Source of the DNA: an uncultured Acidobacteriota bacterium | GTDB lineage: Bacteria; Acidobacteriota; Terriglobia; Bryobacterales; Bryobacteraceae | Direction of reading: 5' to 3' | Length of the DNA stretch: 64,000 nt | Assembly: GCA_902826605.1 (NCBI GenBank) | Contig: CADEFM010000004.1 | Span: forward strand, 248,001-312,000 | Part shown: positions 1-8,543 of the stretch, piece after piece | How positions within the stretch are numbered: the stretch's first letter is position 1 | Layout of the letters: every line of letters starts with the position of its first letter | Position numbers and translations under genes: made by a program | The notes under the pieces: model-generated | Told to the model about the DNA's origin: nothing | The model's input: the letters and a program-made list of their open reading frames with translations, nothing else | Database searches by the model: none

Positions 1-1058
1 TTGGTCCACCAGTCGCCGTCATTCACCACGGCCTGCATGAATTCGTCGGTCACGCGCACGCTGTTGTTGGCGTTCTGGAAGAAGATGGAACCGTAGGCGT
101 CCCCATCGAGCGACGAATCGTAGCCCGCGTCAATCAGCGTGTGCGCCTTCTTTTCTTCTTTCGCTTTGCACCACACGAATTTTTCGATGTCCGGATGATC
201 CGCGTTCAGGATCACCATTTTGGCCGCGCGGCGCGTCTTGCCGCCGCTCTTGATCACGCCGGCAAAGGCGTCGAAGCCCTTCATGAAGCTCAACGGTCCC
301 GACGCGCGCCCGCCGCTCGAAAGCAATCCGTCTTCTTCGCGCAGACTCGAAAGATTCGAACCCGTGCCCGATCCCCACTTGAACAACATGCCCTCGGTCT
401 TGGCCAGGTTCAAAATATCTTCGAGCGTGTCTCCAACCGAATTAATAAAGCATGCCGAGCATTGCGGACGCAGTTCATTCGGTTCCAGCTTCTTGATGGC
501 GTTCGTCGATTCGTCGTAATACCAGCCGTAGCCGCGCGGCTCCTTGACGCCGACGTTGAACCACACCGGTGAATTGAAGCTGGCTTTCTGCGTCAGCATG
601 ATGTGCGCCAGCTCATCGCGGAAGCGTTCGGAGTCTTCCACCGTCTTGAAGTAGCGCTGGTCGCGGCCCCAATCGGCGATGGTATTCACCACGCGGCCGA
701 TCAGTTGCCGGACGCTGTTCTCGCGTTCGGGCGTCCCCATTTTGCCGTAAAAATACTTCGAGACGACGATATTGGTAGCGGTTTGGGACCAATCCACGGG
801 CACTTCCACGTCGCGCTGCTCGAAAATGACGGCGCCCTTGTCGTTGCCGATGGAGGCGGTGCGCAGCTCCCACTGGATCTCGTCGTAGGGCGTGCGGCCG
901 GCGGCGAGTCCTTTAGTAAAGTAACGCGAGACCTCAATGCCCACGCGCTCAGCGGCCCGAACCGGCCTGCGCGGGTCTCTTGCTAATGCCGTTTCTTCCA
1001 CAACCGCGGACGCGGCTGCTCGTTTCGTCTTTGCCAATGCAACACCTACTTGTCCCAT
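1..1058 (-). CDS. nrdJ: Vitamin B12-dependent ribonucleotide reductase, N-terminal part (cut by the window edge)
   Basis: Class II ribonucleotide reductase, which makes deoxyribonucleotides in the cytoplasm using adenosylcobalamin. About 352 N-terminal residues are present and the rest lies beyond base 1. Visible are a class II-like N-terminal part (ISRYFTK-like VSRYFTKG, then KYFYGKMGTPERE), the segment TQKASFNSPVWFNVG, the substrate-site segment LRPQCSACFINSVGD with its cysteines, and the loop GSGTGSNLSSLRE followed by GGRASGPLSFMKGFD. This pattern is typical of NrdJ. The start is the ATG at 1058-1056, with GGAGG seven bases upstream. It is divergent from cysD. The promoter overlaps an NrdR-like box (separate entry). 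B12 dependence fits the cobalt importer genes at 40-42 kb. Confidence 0.93.
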   Translation of the reverse strand, partial: MGQVGVALAKTKRAAASAVVEETALARDPRRPVRAAERVGIEVSRYFTKGLAAGRTPYDEIQWELRTASIGNDKGAVIFEQRDVEVPVDWSQTATNIVVSKYFYGKMGTPERENSVRQLIGRVVNTIADWGRDQRYFKTVEDSERFRDELAHIMLTQKASFNSPVWFNVGVKEPRGYGWYYDESTNAIKKLEPNELRPQCSACFINSVGDTLEDILNLAKTEGMLFKWGSGTGSNLSSLREEDGLLSSGGRASGPLSFMKGFDAFAGVIKSGGKTRRAAKMVILNADHPDIEKFVWCKAKEEKKAHTLIDAGYDSSLDGDAYGSIFFQNANNSVRVTDEFMQAVVNDGDWWT

Positions 1059-1124
1059 TTTAACGCCTCCGAACTGAATGTGGATACGGTCGTCCGCCAC
1101 AAGGTGAGAAAACCGCTGTTGGCA

Positions 1125-1153
1125 ATCATGACCCAATATATAGCGTATGTCAA
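1125..1153 (-). promoter_or_regulatory. nrdJ promoter with an NrdR-type box between -35 and -10
   Basis: On the minus strand there is TTGACA (1153-1148), a 17-base spacer and CATGAT (1130-1125). The bases between them, 1131-1146, read acccaatatatagcgt on the plus strand and match the published NrdR box consensus (acaCwAtATaTwGtgt) at 14 of 16 positions. NrdR normally uses two boxes about 31 bases apart; at 1162-1177 only a weak second match (about 8 of 16) is seen. The position between -35 and -10 fits direct repression of nrdJ. The consensus is from memory. Confidence 0.62.
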
Positions 1154-1203
1154 CAGGGAAATATGGATATGATGTATGGAACTAGCCATTACCTATTTGT
1201 AGA

Positions 1204-1233
1204 TAGACAATAGCATGATGCCCATGTTATGAT
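1204..1233 (+). promoter_or_regulatory. cysD promoter, probably giving a leaderless mRNA
   Basis: TAGACA (1204-1209), an 18-base spacer and TATGAT (1228-1233). The -10 box ends six bases before the cysD ATG at 1240, so transcription should begin at or next to the start codon. No Shine-Dalgarno sequence is present upstream of the ATG. Nearby CTATT...AATAG arms (about 1192-1213) form a weak dyad that could be an operator, but no regulator can be named. Confidence 0.6.
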
Positions 1234-1239
1234 CTCAAT

Positions 1240-2145
1240 ATGGCGTGGGATATCAGCCACTTACAGGCGCTCGAGGCGGAGAGTCTTCACATTATCCGCG
1301 AAGTTGCATCGGAATTCCAGCGTCCGGTTATGTTGTATTCGATCGGTAAGGATTCTTCCGTGATGCTCAGGCTCGCGCAGAAGGCTTTTTACCCGGGTCC
1401 GATCCCGTTTCCGCTGCTGCACGTGGATACCAGCTACAAGTTCAAAGAAATGATCGAGTTCCGCGACAAGATGGCGGCCAGCGTCGGCGCGCGGTTGATT
1501 GTATCCAGCAATCAGAAGGCGCTGGATGAGGGCGCCAACCCGTTCCGCCTGGGCACGGAGCGCTGCTGCGGCCTGCTGAAGACGCAAGCGTTGCTCGACG
1601 GGCTACGGGCGGGCAACTACGACGCAGCCTTTGGGGGCGCGCGCCGGGACGAAGAAAAATCCCGCGCCAAAGAGCGCGTTTATTCCTTCCGCGACACGCT
1701 GGGCCAATGGGACCCCAAAAATCAGAGGCCGGAGCTGTGGAACATCTACAATAGCCGCATCGAGCCGGGCGAAAGCATTCGTGTATTTCCGCTTTCGAAC
1801 TGGACCGAAATGGATGTCTGGCAATACATCCATCACGAAGACATTCCGATCGTACCGATGTACTTCGCGCAGGAGCGCGAGGTGCTGGTTCGCGGCAACT
1901 CCATCATCATTCCGGAGCTTGCAATCACGCAGCCGCGCCCCGACGAGAAGTTACAGCGGATGAAGGTCCGCATGCGCTCACTGGGTTGCTCGCCGTGTAC
2001 CGGAGCGATCCGATCGGAAGCGGACACGCTGCCGAAAATCATAGCGGAGCTAGTGGCAGCCAAGAACTCTGAACGAGAGAACCGCGTGATCGATCACGAC
2101 CGCGAAGGATCCATGGAATTAAAGAAACGGGAAGGTTACTTTTAG
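1240..2145 (+). CDS. cysD: Sulfate adenylyltransferase subunit 2 (CysD)
   Basis: Small subunit of ATP sulfurylase, which adenylates sulfate to APS in assimilatory sulfur metabolism and works as a heterodimer with CysN. The 301 residues match the usual length. The PP-loop nucleotide-binding motif is at residues 29-36 (YSIGKDSS), followed by [11 protein letters not shown], and the conserved C-terminal segment [10 protein letters not shown] is near residue 250. The ATG at 1240 has no ribosome binding site; a promoter ending six bases upstream suggests a leaderless transcript. cysN begins one base after the stop, so the two are co-transcribed. Confidence 0.96.
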   Translation: MAWDISHLQALEAESLHIIREVASEFQRPVMLYSIGKDSSVMLRLAQKAFYPGPIPFPLLHVDTSYKFKEMIEFRDKMAASVGARLIVSSNQKALDEGANPFRLGTERCCGLLKTQALLDGLRAGNYDAAFGGARRDEEKSRAKERVYSFRDTLGQWDPKNQRPELWNIYNSRIEPGESIRVFPLSNWTEMDVWQYIHHEDIPIVPMYFAQEREVLVRGNSIIIPELAITQPRPDEKLQRMKVRMRSLGCSPCTGAIRSEADTLPKIIAELVAAKNSERENRVIDHDREGSMELKKREGYF

Positions 2146-2146
2146 G

Positions 2147-3580
2147 ATGCCGGCGGTAGCGGGTGTAGTGGACCTGACGCGGTTTGACGTCGAAGAATTT
2201 CTTCGCGGCGAAGAATCGAAAGACCTGCTGCGTTTCACAACGGCCGGCAGCGTGGACGATGGCAAGAGCACGCTCATCGGACGGCTGCTGCACGATGCCA
2301 AGGGCGCCTACGAAGATCAATTGAAGCAGGCGATTCGGGGCGGCGAAATCGATTTTTCGCTGCTGACCGACGGGTTGCGCGCCGAACGAGAGCAGGGCAT
2401 TACCATTGACGTTGCGTATCGCTACTTCTCCACCCCGAAACGCAAATTCATCCTAGCCGACACGCCTGGCCACGAACAGTACACGCGCAACATGGCCACC
2501 GGCGCCTCCACGGCCGAGCTTGCCATCATTTTGCTGGATGCTTCGCGCGGCATCACCACGCAGTCTATGCGGCACGCATATATCGCTTCACTGCTGGGCA
2601 TTCCGCACATCATCGTCGCGGTGAACAAGATGGATCTGGTCAACTACGACCAGGAAATCTTCCAGCGTCTGCGCGCCGAGTTCGCTCCGTTCCTGACGCG
2701 GTTGGGCGTGAACAACGCCTACTTCGTGCCCATCAGCGCGCTGAAGGGCGATAACGTTGTCGATCTGAGCAAGAACATGCCGTGGTTTGACGGCCATAGC
2801 GTTTTGCACCAGCTGGAAACGGTGAACACCAAACTGGCCACCGTGGAAGCTCCATTCCGCATGGCCGTGCAGCGCGTGGTTCGCCCGGATATGACGTTCC
2901 GAGGCTACGCGGGACAGATTTTGTCCGGCGTCATACGCCCGGGCGATGAAGTGCTGGCGCAGCCCTCGGGACGCCGTTCGCGGGTGGAGCGCATCGTCAC
3001 CTACGACGGTGATCTGAAAGTAGCCCACGCGCCTCTCTCCATCACGCTTACACTAGCGGACGAAATCGATATCAGCCGCGGGGATATGATTTCCGCCGGG
3101 CCGGAGCCGGCATCGTCGCGCTCTATTGAAGCGACGATGGTGTGGTTCAATGCCCAACCTCTCGACCCTGCCCGGCACTACCTGGTGAAGCACGCCTCTC
3201 AAATGGCGCCCGCGCGCGTGGAGGCTGTGGAATACCGTATTGACGTCAATACTTTACACGCCGAGCCGGTGACCAGCCTGGCGATGAACGAGGTAGGCGT
3301 GGTCCGTTTGACGGCTGCGCGGCCTTTGTTTTTCGATCCGTATCGGGAGAATCGTGGAACCGGCGCGTTCATCTTAATAGACAGGCAGACGAATGCCACC
3401 GCCGCCGCCGGCATGATCGTTGCCGCGGCGGAAACCGGCCTGGAAAGCGCAGCCGACCGCCTGGCACGGCTGGTTCGCGCCGTGGTTCCTCAAGGTGCGC
3501 ATTTGAATCTGCCCGATGAAGATGAGGAAGCCGTCGCGGTGGTGCGCGATGCGCTTAAGGGAATCCTGCGCCATGCCTGA
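2147..3580 (+). CDS. cysN: Sulfate adenylyltransferase subunit 1, GTPase (CysN)
   Basis: GTPase subunit of ATP sulfurylase; GTP hydrolysis drives APS formation by CysD. At 477 residues it is a stand-alone CysN without a fused CysC kinase. G1 is GSVDDGKSTLIGRLLHD (about residues 34-50), G3 is DTPGHEQYTRNMATGAST, and G4 is NKMDLVNYD, followed by elongation-factor-like beta-barrel domains. It follows the cysD stop by one base. Its end overlaps the cysH start by eight bases, showing translational coupling within the operon. Confidence 0.96.
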   Translation: MPAVAGVVDLTRFDVEEFLRGEESKDLLRFTTAGSVDDGKSTLIGRLLHDAKGAYEDQLKQAIRGGEIDFSLLTDGLRAEREQGITIDVAYRYFSTPKRKFILADTPGHEQYTRNMATGASTAELAIILLDASRGITTQSMRHAYIASLLGIPHIIVAVNKMDLVNYDQEIFQRLRAEFAPFLTRLGVNNAYFVPISALKGDNVVDLSKNMPWFDGHSVLHQLETVNTKLATVEAPFRMAVQRVVRPDMTFRGYAGQILSGVIRPGDEVLAQPSGRRSRVERIVTYDGDLKVAHAPLSITLTLADEIDISRGDMISAGPEPASSRSIEATMVWFNAQPLDPARHYLVKHASQMAPARVEAVEYRIDVNTLHAEPVTSLAMNEVGVVRLTAARPLFFDPYRENRGTGAFILIDRQTNATAAAGMIVAAAETGLESAADRLARLVRAVVPQGAHLNLPDEDEEAVAVVRDALKGILRHA

Positions 3581-4277
3581 GCAAGCCACCGTCACATCAC
3601 CCAGCGAAAGCATTCAACAGAAGACCGCGGAGGCCAAGGCGTTGATCGCCGCCGAGCTCGCCAAACGGGGCCTCGCGTGTATCACATCAAGTTTTCAAAC
3701 CGAGTGCGTCGTGCTGGTGCATATGCTCATCGAACAGCGCCCCGATGTGCCCGTGTTATTTCTCGAAACCGGCTATCACTTCCCGGAGACGCTGGCGTAT
3801 CGCGACCAGATGGCCAAAGACTGGAAACTGAATCTGGTCAACCTGGAGGCCAAGCAGAGCGTGGCGGATCAGGAGGCGCAGTTCGGCATCCTGAACCAGA
3901 CCGAGCCCAACAGGTGTTGCGGCTTTCGCAAGGTGGAGCCCTTGTTCGCGGGACTCTCGAATTACGACCTGTGGTTCACGGCGCTGCGCCGGGAGCAATC
4001 GCCGACACGAGCGAATCTCCAGCCCGTGGAACCATTCAAGCTACCCGGGGGAAAGTCGCTCGAAAAAATCAGTCCGCTGGCAATGTGGACGAACCGCGAC
4101 GTGTGGGCCTACCTAAGTCTCAACAATATTCTCGCGCATCCCCTTTACAACCAGGGCTATACCAGCATCGGCTGCCAGCCGTGCACCAAACTGCCCTTCG
4201 ATCCCAACAACCCCCGGTCCGGCCGCTGGCAAGGCCAAGAGAAGCTCGAATGCGGCATTCACATTCAAGCCGATTGA
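3573..4277 (+). CDS. cysH: Adenylylsulfate (APS) reductase, CysH family with iron-sulfur motif
   Basis: Cytoplasmic reductase that produces sulfite from activated sulfate with thioredoxin. The ATG at 3573, overlapping the cysN stop, gives 234 residues (MPEQATVTSP...); a longer in-frame start at 3516 would lie deep inside cysN. The cysteine pair in RCCGFRKVEP and the pair in IGCQPCTKLP are the four ligands of the [4Fe-4S] cluster that marks APS reductases, and the catalytic cysteine is in the C-terminal ECGIH. No APS kinase (cysC) is nearby, which agrees with APS rather than PAPS as substrate. This is family knowledge applied to visible motifs. Confidence 0.93.
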   Translation: MPEQATVTSPSESIQQKTAEAKALIAAELAKRGLACITSSFQTECVVLVHMLIEQRPDVPVLFLETGYHFPETLAYRDQMAKDWKLNLVNLEAKQSVADQEAQFGILNQTEPNRCCGFRKVEPLFAGLSNYDLWFTALRREQSPTRANLQPVEPFKLPGGKSLEKISPLAMWTNRDVWAYLSLNNILAHPLYNQGYTSIGCQPCTKLPFDPNNPRSGRWQGQEKLECGIHIQAD

Positions 4278-4281
4278 ACGA

Positions 4282-5004
4282 ATGACCTATCTGCTCGGCT
4301 TTGTGATCGCGGTCGCGATCGGCTTGACGGGAGTCGGCGCAGGGACACTAACCACACCGTTGCTGATATTGGCGGTGGGTGTGCCCGCGCGGGTGGCAGT
4401 GGGCACGTCTCTTATCTTTGGCGCGGTGGTCAAGATCATCACCGCTCCGGTCTATATGGCGCGCAGGCAAGTGGACTGGCGCACGCTCGCCTTTATGCTT
4501 GCTGGCGGCGTGCCAGGAGTGCTGATTGGCGTGTTCGCGCTCCGCGGCATTGATGGCAAAGTCATTACAGGAATCATCGGTGCGACCATCATCGTCGTCG
4601 CCGCCTTCAATCTGTTCCGCCCCACCACGTATCAACGCCACGACCGCACCAAGCTTTTGACGTTGATATGCCTGCCTATCGGCACTGAAGTAGGTTTTTC
4701 GTCAGCGGGCGCTGGCGCGTTGGGCGCGCTGACGTTAATGAGCATGACGAATCTGACCGCCGCCGCAGTGGTGGGCACGGATTTAGTTTTCGGTCTGGTG
4801 GTCTCACTCATTGGCGGAGGCGTGAACGCCGCCATGGGAACACTTGACCGCGCGGTCCTGTTGCAGTTGCTGATCGGCGGGGTGCCGGGCGCAATCCTGG
4901 GCGGTTACTTGGCGGGCCGTGTTCCATCGAAGCAACTCCGCGCGGGACTCTCGGGCGCCATGGCTCTGCTCGGCGCAAATCTCTTCTACCGCGGATTCTT
5001 CTGA
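4282..5004 (+). CDS. TauE/SafE family sulfite/anion exporter
   Basis: Integral membrane protein of 240 residues, almost entirely hydrophobic helices, with the family's two repeated halves opening at GFVIAVAIGLTGVGAGTLTTP and near residue 135 at GTEVGFSSAGAGALGALTL. TauE/SafE proteins export sulfite, sulfoacetate or related anions. It starts four bases after the cysH stop and is evidently in the same operon. Removing excess sulfite, the product of CysH, is the natural inference. The exact substrate cannot be read from the sequence. Confidence 0.88.
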   Translation: MTYLLGFVIAVAIGLTGVGAGTLTTPLLILAVGVPARVAVGTSLIFGAVVKIITAPVYMARRQVDWRTLAFMLAGGVPGVLIGVFALRGIDGKVITGIIGATIIVVAAFNLFRPTTYQRHDRTKLLTLICLPIGTEVGFSSAGAGALGALTLMSMTNLTAAAVVGTDLVFGLVVSLIGGGVNAAMGTLDRAVLLQLLIGGVPGAILGGYLAGRVPSKQLRAGLSGAMALLGANLFYRGFF

Positions 5005-5011
5005 GGCATCT

Positions 5012-5806
5012 GTGGACACGTACGTTTGCACTACGTGCGGCATGCAGTATTCCCCGTCGCCGGAGCCTCCCCTGCGTTGCCCAATTTGCGAAGACGAACG
5101 GCAGTTCATCGGCCATGCGGGCCAGCAATGGATACCATTCGCCGATCTTCCGGGGCGTTATCACAATGTCTTCTTCGATGAAGGGCCGGGACTGTGGGGA
5201 ATCATCACGGAGCCCAAGTTCGCCATCGGACAAAGGGCGCTCCTTGTACAGGCCGGCGGGCGCAATATCCTATGGGACTGCGTCAGTCTGCTGGATCGCG
5301 ACACCGTCGACATGGTGCGGGCTCTGGGCGGAATCTCAGCGATTGCGATTTCTCATCCGCACTACTACGCTTCCATGATCGAATGGAGCCGCGTATTCGA
5401 TGCGCCTATTTATATTCATGCCGACGACCGCGAGTGGGTGCAGCGCGGCGGACCAGAAATTTGCTTTTGGGAGGGAGAAACATACTCGCTCGGCGACGGG
5501 ATCACGCTGATTCGCGTGGGTGCGCACTTCGTGGGATTTCAGGTACTTCATTGGGAGGGAGCCGGTGCACTGCTTACGGGCGACTTGCCGCAAGTGTGCG
5601 CCGACCGGCGCTGGGTGAGCTTCATGTACAGTTACCCCAACCTGATCCCCGTGAGCGCCAGCACGGTCCGGGGCTTAGTCGCGGCACTGGAACCGTGGTC
5701 TTTCCGAAAACTGTATGGAGCCTGGCGGCGCTTCACCGTGCAAAGCGATGCGAAAAACGCAGTGCGAGCTTCCGCCGAACGCTACCTGCGAGCGCTGGGA
5801 GAGTGA
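5012..5806 (+). CDS. MBL-fold protein with N-terminal zinc ribbon
   Basis: A protein of 264 residues starting at GTG 5012, with TGAGG five bases upstream; a longer reading from 4919 would overlap the exporter gene and is less likely. Residues 4-30 form a rubredoxin-like zinc ribbon (YVCTTCGMQY, then RCPICEDE). A metallo-beta-lactamase-like domain follows, with AISHPHYYASMIEW in place of the usual HxHxDH motif, then HADDREW, VGAHFVGFQVLHW and LLTGDLPQV. The atypical metal motif seems to be a property of this subfamily. It is the last gene of the cys operon, so a role in sulfur chemistry is possible, but the substrate is unknown. Confidence 0.8.
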   Translation: MDTYVCTTCGMQYSPSPEPPLRCPICEDERQFIGHAGQQWIPFADLPGRYHNVFFDEGPGLWGIITEPKFAIGQRALLVQAGGRNILWDCVSLLDRDTVDMVRALGGISAIAISHPHYYASMIEWSRVFDAPIYIHADDREWVQRGGPEICFWEGETYSLGDGITLIRVGAHFVGFQVLHWEGAGALLTGDLPQVCADRRWVSFMYSYPNLIPVSASTVRGLVAALEPWSFRKLYGAWRRFTVQSDAKNAVRASAERYLRALGE

Positions 5807-5810
5807 AACC

Positions 5811-8297
5811 TCAGCACGCAGCCAGCAAACGCTCCTTGAGCGACGTCCGCGTGTCTTCCGGCAGTTTTCCGCCTTCGTGCGTGATGTAGAAGACATCCAG
5901 CGCGCGGTGGCCTTTGGTATCGATCAGCACCACGTCGATGTTGCACGCTGCTGAGGAAAACACGGTCGCCAAGTCATACAGCAGGCCGGGCCGATCATCC
6001 GTGCTGATTTCCACCAGCGTGGCCGCCTCGCATGCTTCCGCGTCGAAAACCACACTGGGCGGTTCGGAAGGCCGCTTGTGATCCGGATGTGGGCGATTCT
6101 TGAGCAGTCTTGGAACATCGGCTTTGCCGGCGGCCACTTTTCGGATTAATTCTTGCAGCCGGTCTCCTTCACTGGGATTCAATTCCAATGTCCGGCGCGG
6201 ATCGGCGAACACGAAGGTGTCCAGGATTAAACCCTTCGAATTGGAGAAGGCCTCGGCCTTCAGGATATCCATGCCGAAACTGGAGAGAGCGCCAGCGAAG
6301 GAAGAGAACAGGAACGGCATATCGCGCGCCACTACCGTGAGCTGATAAGCGCCGTCGGCGCGTTCCAGCCGCGCGGCGACGCCCGTCGGACGGCTCAAAT
6401 CATACAAGCGAATGTGAGATTCAATCTGACCCGCTGTGTGGGTGCGCAGGTACCGCACGGGAAATCCTTTGATGAATTCCGAGTGCCCCGGCAAGTCCGC
6501 CGGCACATTCAAGATACGATCCGTTTCCAACTCGCGCGTGAGTTCCTGCTGCGCCAGGCGGTATACGCGCCACAGCTGCTCCAGCCGCCACGGCGTCATC
6601 GCGCCGGGGAAGACGGCGGAGATATCCGCGTAGGTCATCACGGCCAGAAGTTTCAGGCGTTCGATGGTGCCGAGGCGCTCGGCCAGCGCGCGCGCAGTAG
6701 CCGGGTCAGCCAGGTCGCGGCCGGTCATCACTTCCGAAAGCGCCAGATGATGTTCCACCAGGAATGCTGCGGTGTGTTGATCCTCCGCGGGAATCTGTAT
6801 GCGTTGCATGGCTTCGCGTGCCCACTCTAATGACACGCGTGAATGGTCTCCGGTGAATGCACCCTTGCCGACATCGTGATAGAGCAGCGCGAAAGCCAGG
6901 ATTGCCGGGTTGTCGATTTCCGAAAGCAGCGCCGTAAAACGGCGCGCGCCCGGCTCGGTCGCCTTCCGCAAGTTCTCCAGATGCTCCAAGGTCACAAGCG
7001 TATGCTCATCCACGGTGTAGCGGTGATAGAAATCCCGTACAACCAGGCTTTGGACGGCGGCCCACTCTGGGAACAGGATCTGCAACAGGCCGGTGTTTTG
7101 CAGCAACCGGAGCGCTCGCGCGGCGTAGGGCAGCGGGAGAATCGTCTTCAGCGTCTTCCACAACGGCCGGGGTTCCCCGCACCAGCGGGCGAAGGCATCC
7201 CGGCTTGCTTCCAGACGCCGCTCGGTTTCGGCGGCGGCTGGAACGCCATGCCGGGCCACGAACTCAGCCAGCCGCAGGATGATTTCCGGATCCGTCGCCA
7301 GTGTCGCTGGGTTGCGGAGAAATATGCGCTCCCGCACCACAGTAAACTCCGCGTTAGAAATGCGCGAGCGTATGTCGCGGAAGGTTTGCAACAGGCTCCC
7401 TTCGCTCTTTTCTGCGGCATCCAGGTTACGCACGGCCTCGCGATAAATTAATCGCGCATGAGTGAAATATTCGCGAATCCACAGCTCGGGAGTCTTCTCG
7501 CGCGTGAACGATTGTTCGGCGATGCGGTCCTGCAACTCAAAGGTCAGCGCGTTCGCGTCGCGTCCGGCTTGATAGTGCAGAAAGCAGCGCAGAGAGCCCA
7601 CGAAGGCCGCAGACTTATCGAGCGACATCTCGCTCTTGTGTTCCGGGCGCAGTTTTGCAAGCCATCCGATGAAATGCAGGTCCCGCAAGCCGCCTGGCGT
7701 TTCCTTGACGTCCGGTTCCATGTGGAACAACGTGTCGTGAAAACCGGAGTGGCGTGCACGCGTCATTTCGCACAAGGCCTTGCCCAATTTCTGTCCTTGC
7801 TTTGCCAGAAAGCCGGGCATCTTGCTTTGCAGTCTTTGGAACACCATCTCGTCGCCGGCCAAGTAACGCCGGTCCAACAGGCTGATGCTCAGTTCGATGT
7901 TGCCTTCATGAATTTCCACGCACTCCGCCACCGTGTGCACCGAATGGCTCAGGCGCAGGTCAGCATCCCATAGCAGGCGCATGAACTCGGATAGCGGCTC
8001 TTTCATCGCGGCCGTTAGCGACTCCTGGTCGATCAGGATAGTGATGTCGACATCGGAGTAGGGGAATAACTCGCGGCGTCCATAGCCCCCCACCGCCAGC
8101 ATGGCGACCTGCCGAGGAAACGCGGCTCCAAGTGTAGAGCGGAACGCATCCGCCACCATCACGTCGATCACTTTTGTCAGTTCCGCCTGCACCTCCGCCG
8201 CGATACCGTCCGCGAAATACTGGGTGCGAATGCGCGTCCAAGCTTCGCTTGCGTGCAGTTTCTGAAGACTCACAGTCGCTGATCCCGCTAAACCCAT
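5811..8297 (-). CDS. glnD: [Protein-PII] uridylyltransferase / uridylyl-removing enzyme (GlnD)
   Basis: Bifunctional nitrogen sensor that uridylylates PII proteins when glutamine is low and deuridylylates them when it is high. The 828 residues are close to the family length. The nucleotidyltransferase motif GGYGRRELFPYSDVDITIL is near residue 70-88, the HD hydrolase motif is YHDVGKGAFTGDHSRVS near residue 470, and two C-terminal ACT domains follow (LTVVARDMPFLFSSFAG and VEISTDDRPGLLYDLATVF). It is convergent with the MBL gene (four-base gap) and divergent from the porin gene. No glnB or amt is in the window. Confidence 0.96.
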   Translation of the reverse strand: MGLAGSATVSLQKLHASEAWTRIRTQYFADGIAAEVQAELTKVIDVMVADAFRSTLGAAFPRQVAMLAVGGYGRRELFPYSDVDITILIDQESLTAAMKEPLSEFMRLLWDADLRLSHSVHTVAECVEIHEGNIELSISLLDRRYLAGDEMVFQRLQSKMPGFLAKQGQKLGKALCEMTRARHSGFHDTLFHMEPDVKETPGGLRDLHFIGWLAKLRPEHKSEMSLDKSAAFVGSLRCFLHYQAGRDANALTFELQDRIAEQSFTREKTPELWIREYFTHARLIYREAVRNLDAAEKSEGSLLQTFRDIRSRISNAEFTVVRERIFLRNPATLATDPEIILRLAEFVARHGVPAAAETERRLEASRDAFARWCGEPRPLWKTLKTILPLPYAARALRLLQNTGLLQILFPEWAAVQSLVVRDFYHRYTVDEHTLVTLEHLENLRKATEPGARRFTALLSEIDNPAILAFALLYHDVGKGAFTGDHSRVSLEWAREAMQRIQIPAEDQHTAAFLVEHHLALSEVMTGRDLADPATARALAERLGTIERLKLLAVMTYADISAVFPGAMTPWRLEQLWRVYRLAQQELTRELETDRILNVPADLPGHSEFIKGFPVRYLRTHTAGQIESHIRLYDLSRPTGVAARLERADGAYQLTVVARDMPFLFSSFAGALSSFGMDILKAEAFSNSKGLILDTFVFADPRRTLELNPSEGDRLQELIRKVAAGKADVPRLLKNRPHPDHKRPSEPPSVVFDAEACEAATLVEISTDDRPGLLYDLATVFSSAACNIDVVLIDTKGHRALDVFYITHEGGKLPEDTRTSLKERLLAAC

Positions 8298-8543
8298 AGT
8301 GTCCGATCCAGCACCAGTATGACGTATCGGCCAGTTATCGGTATAGGCGGGCGATCCGTATAAGATCTATTCAAAATTCTTATATCTAAGTTACTGATTA
8401 CGCGCATGTTATAACGCATAGGATGAATTCAAATTATTGATTGGCCATGCGTGCAAACGCTCCGTAGAATACGGGTAAGTCAACGTTGCGAGCGCGAGTA
8501 AGTCCGCATTTGTGACGCATGAAATATCACCAGGGAGGGTCCT

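Noticed and set aside
1059-1239. Cobalamin riboswitch before nrdJ, cbiM or the TonB receptor
   Set aside because: No B12-box-like conserved core was found in any of these upstream regions; the nrdJ region is better explained by a promoter with an NrdR-type box.
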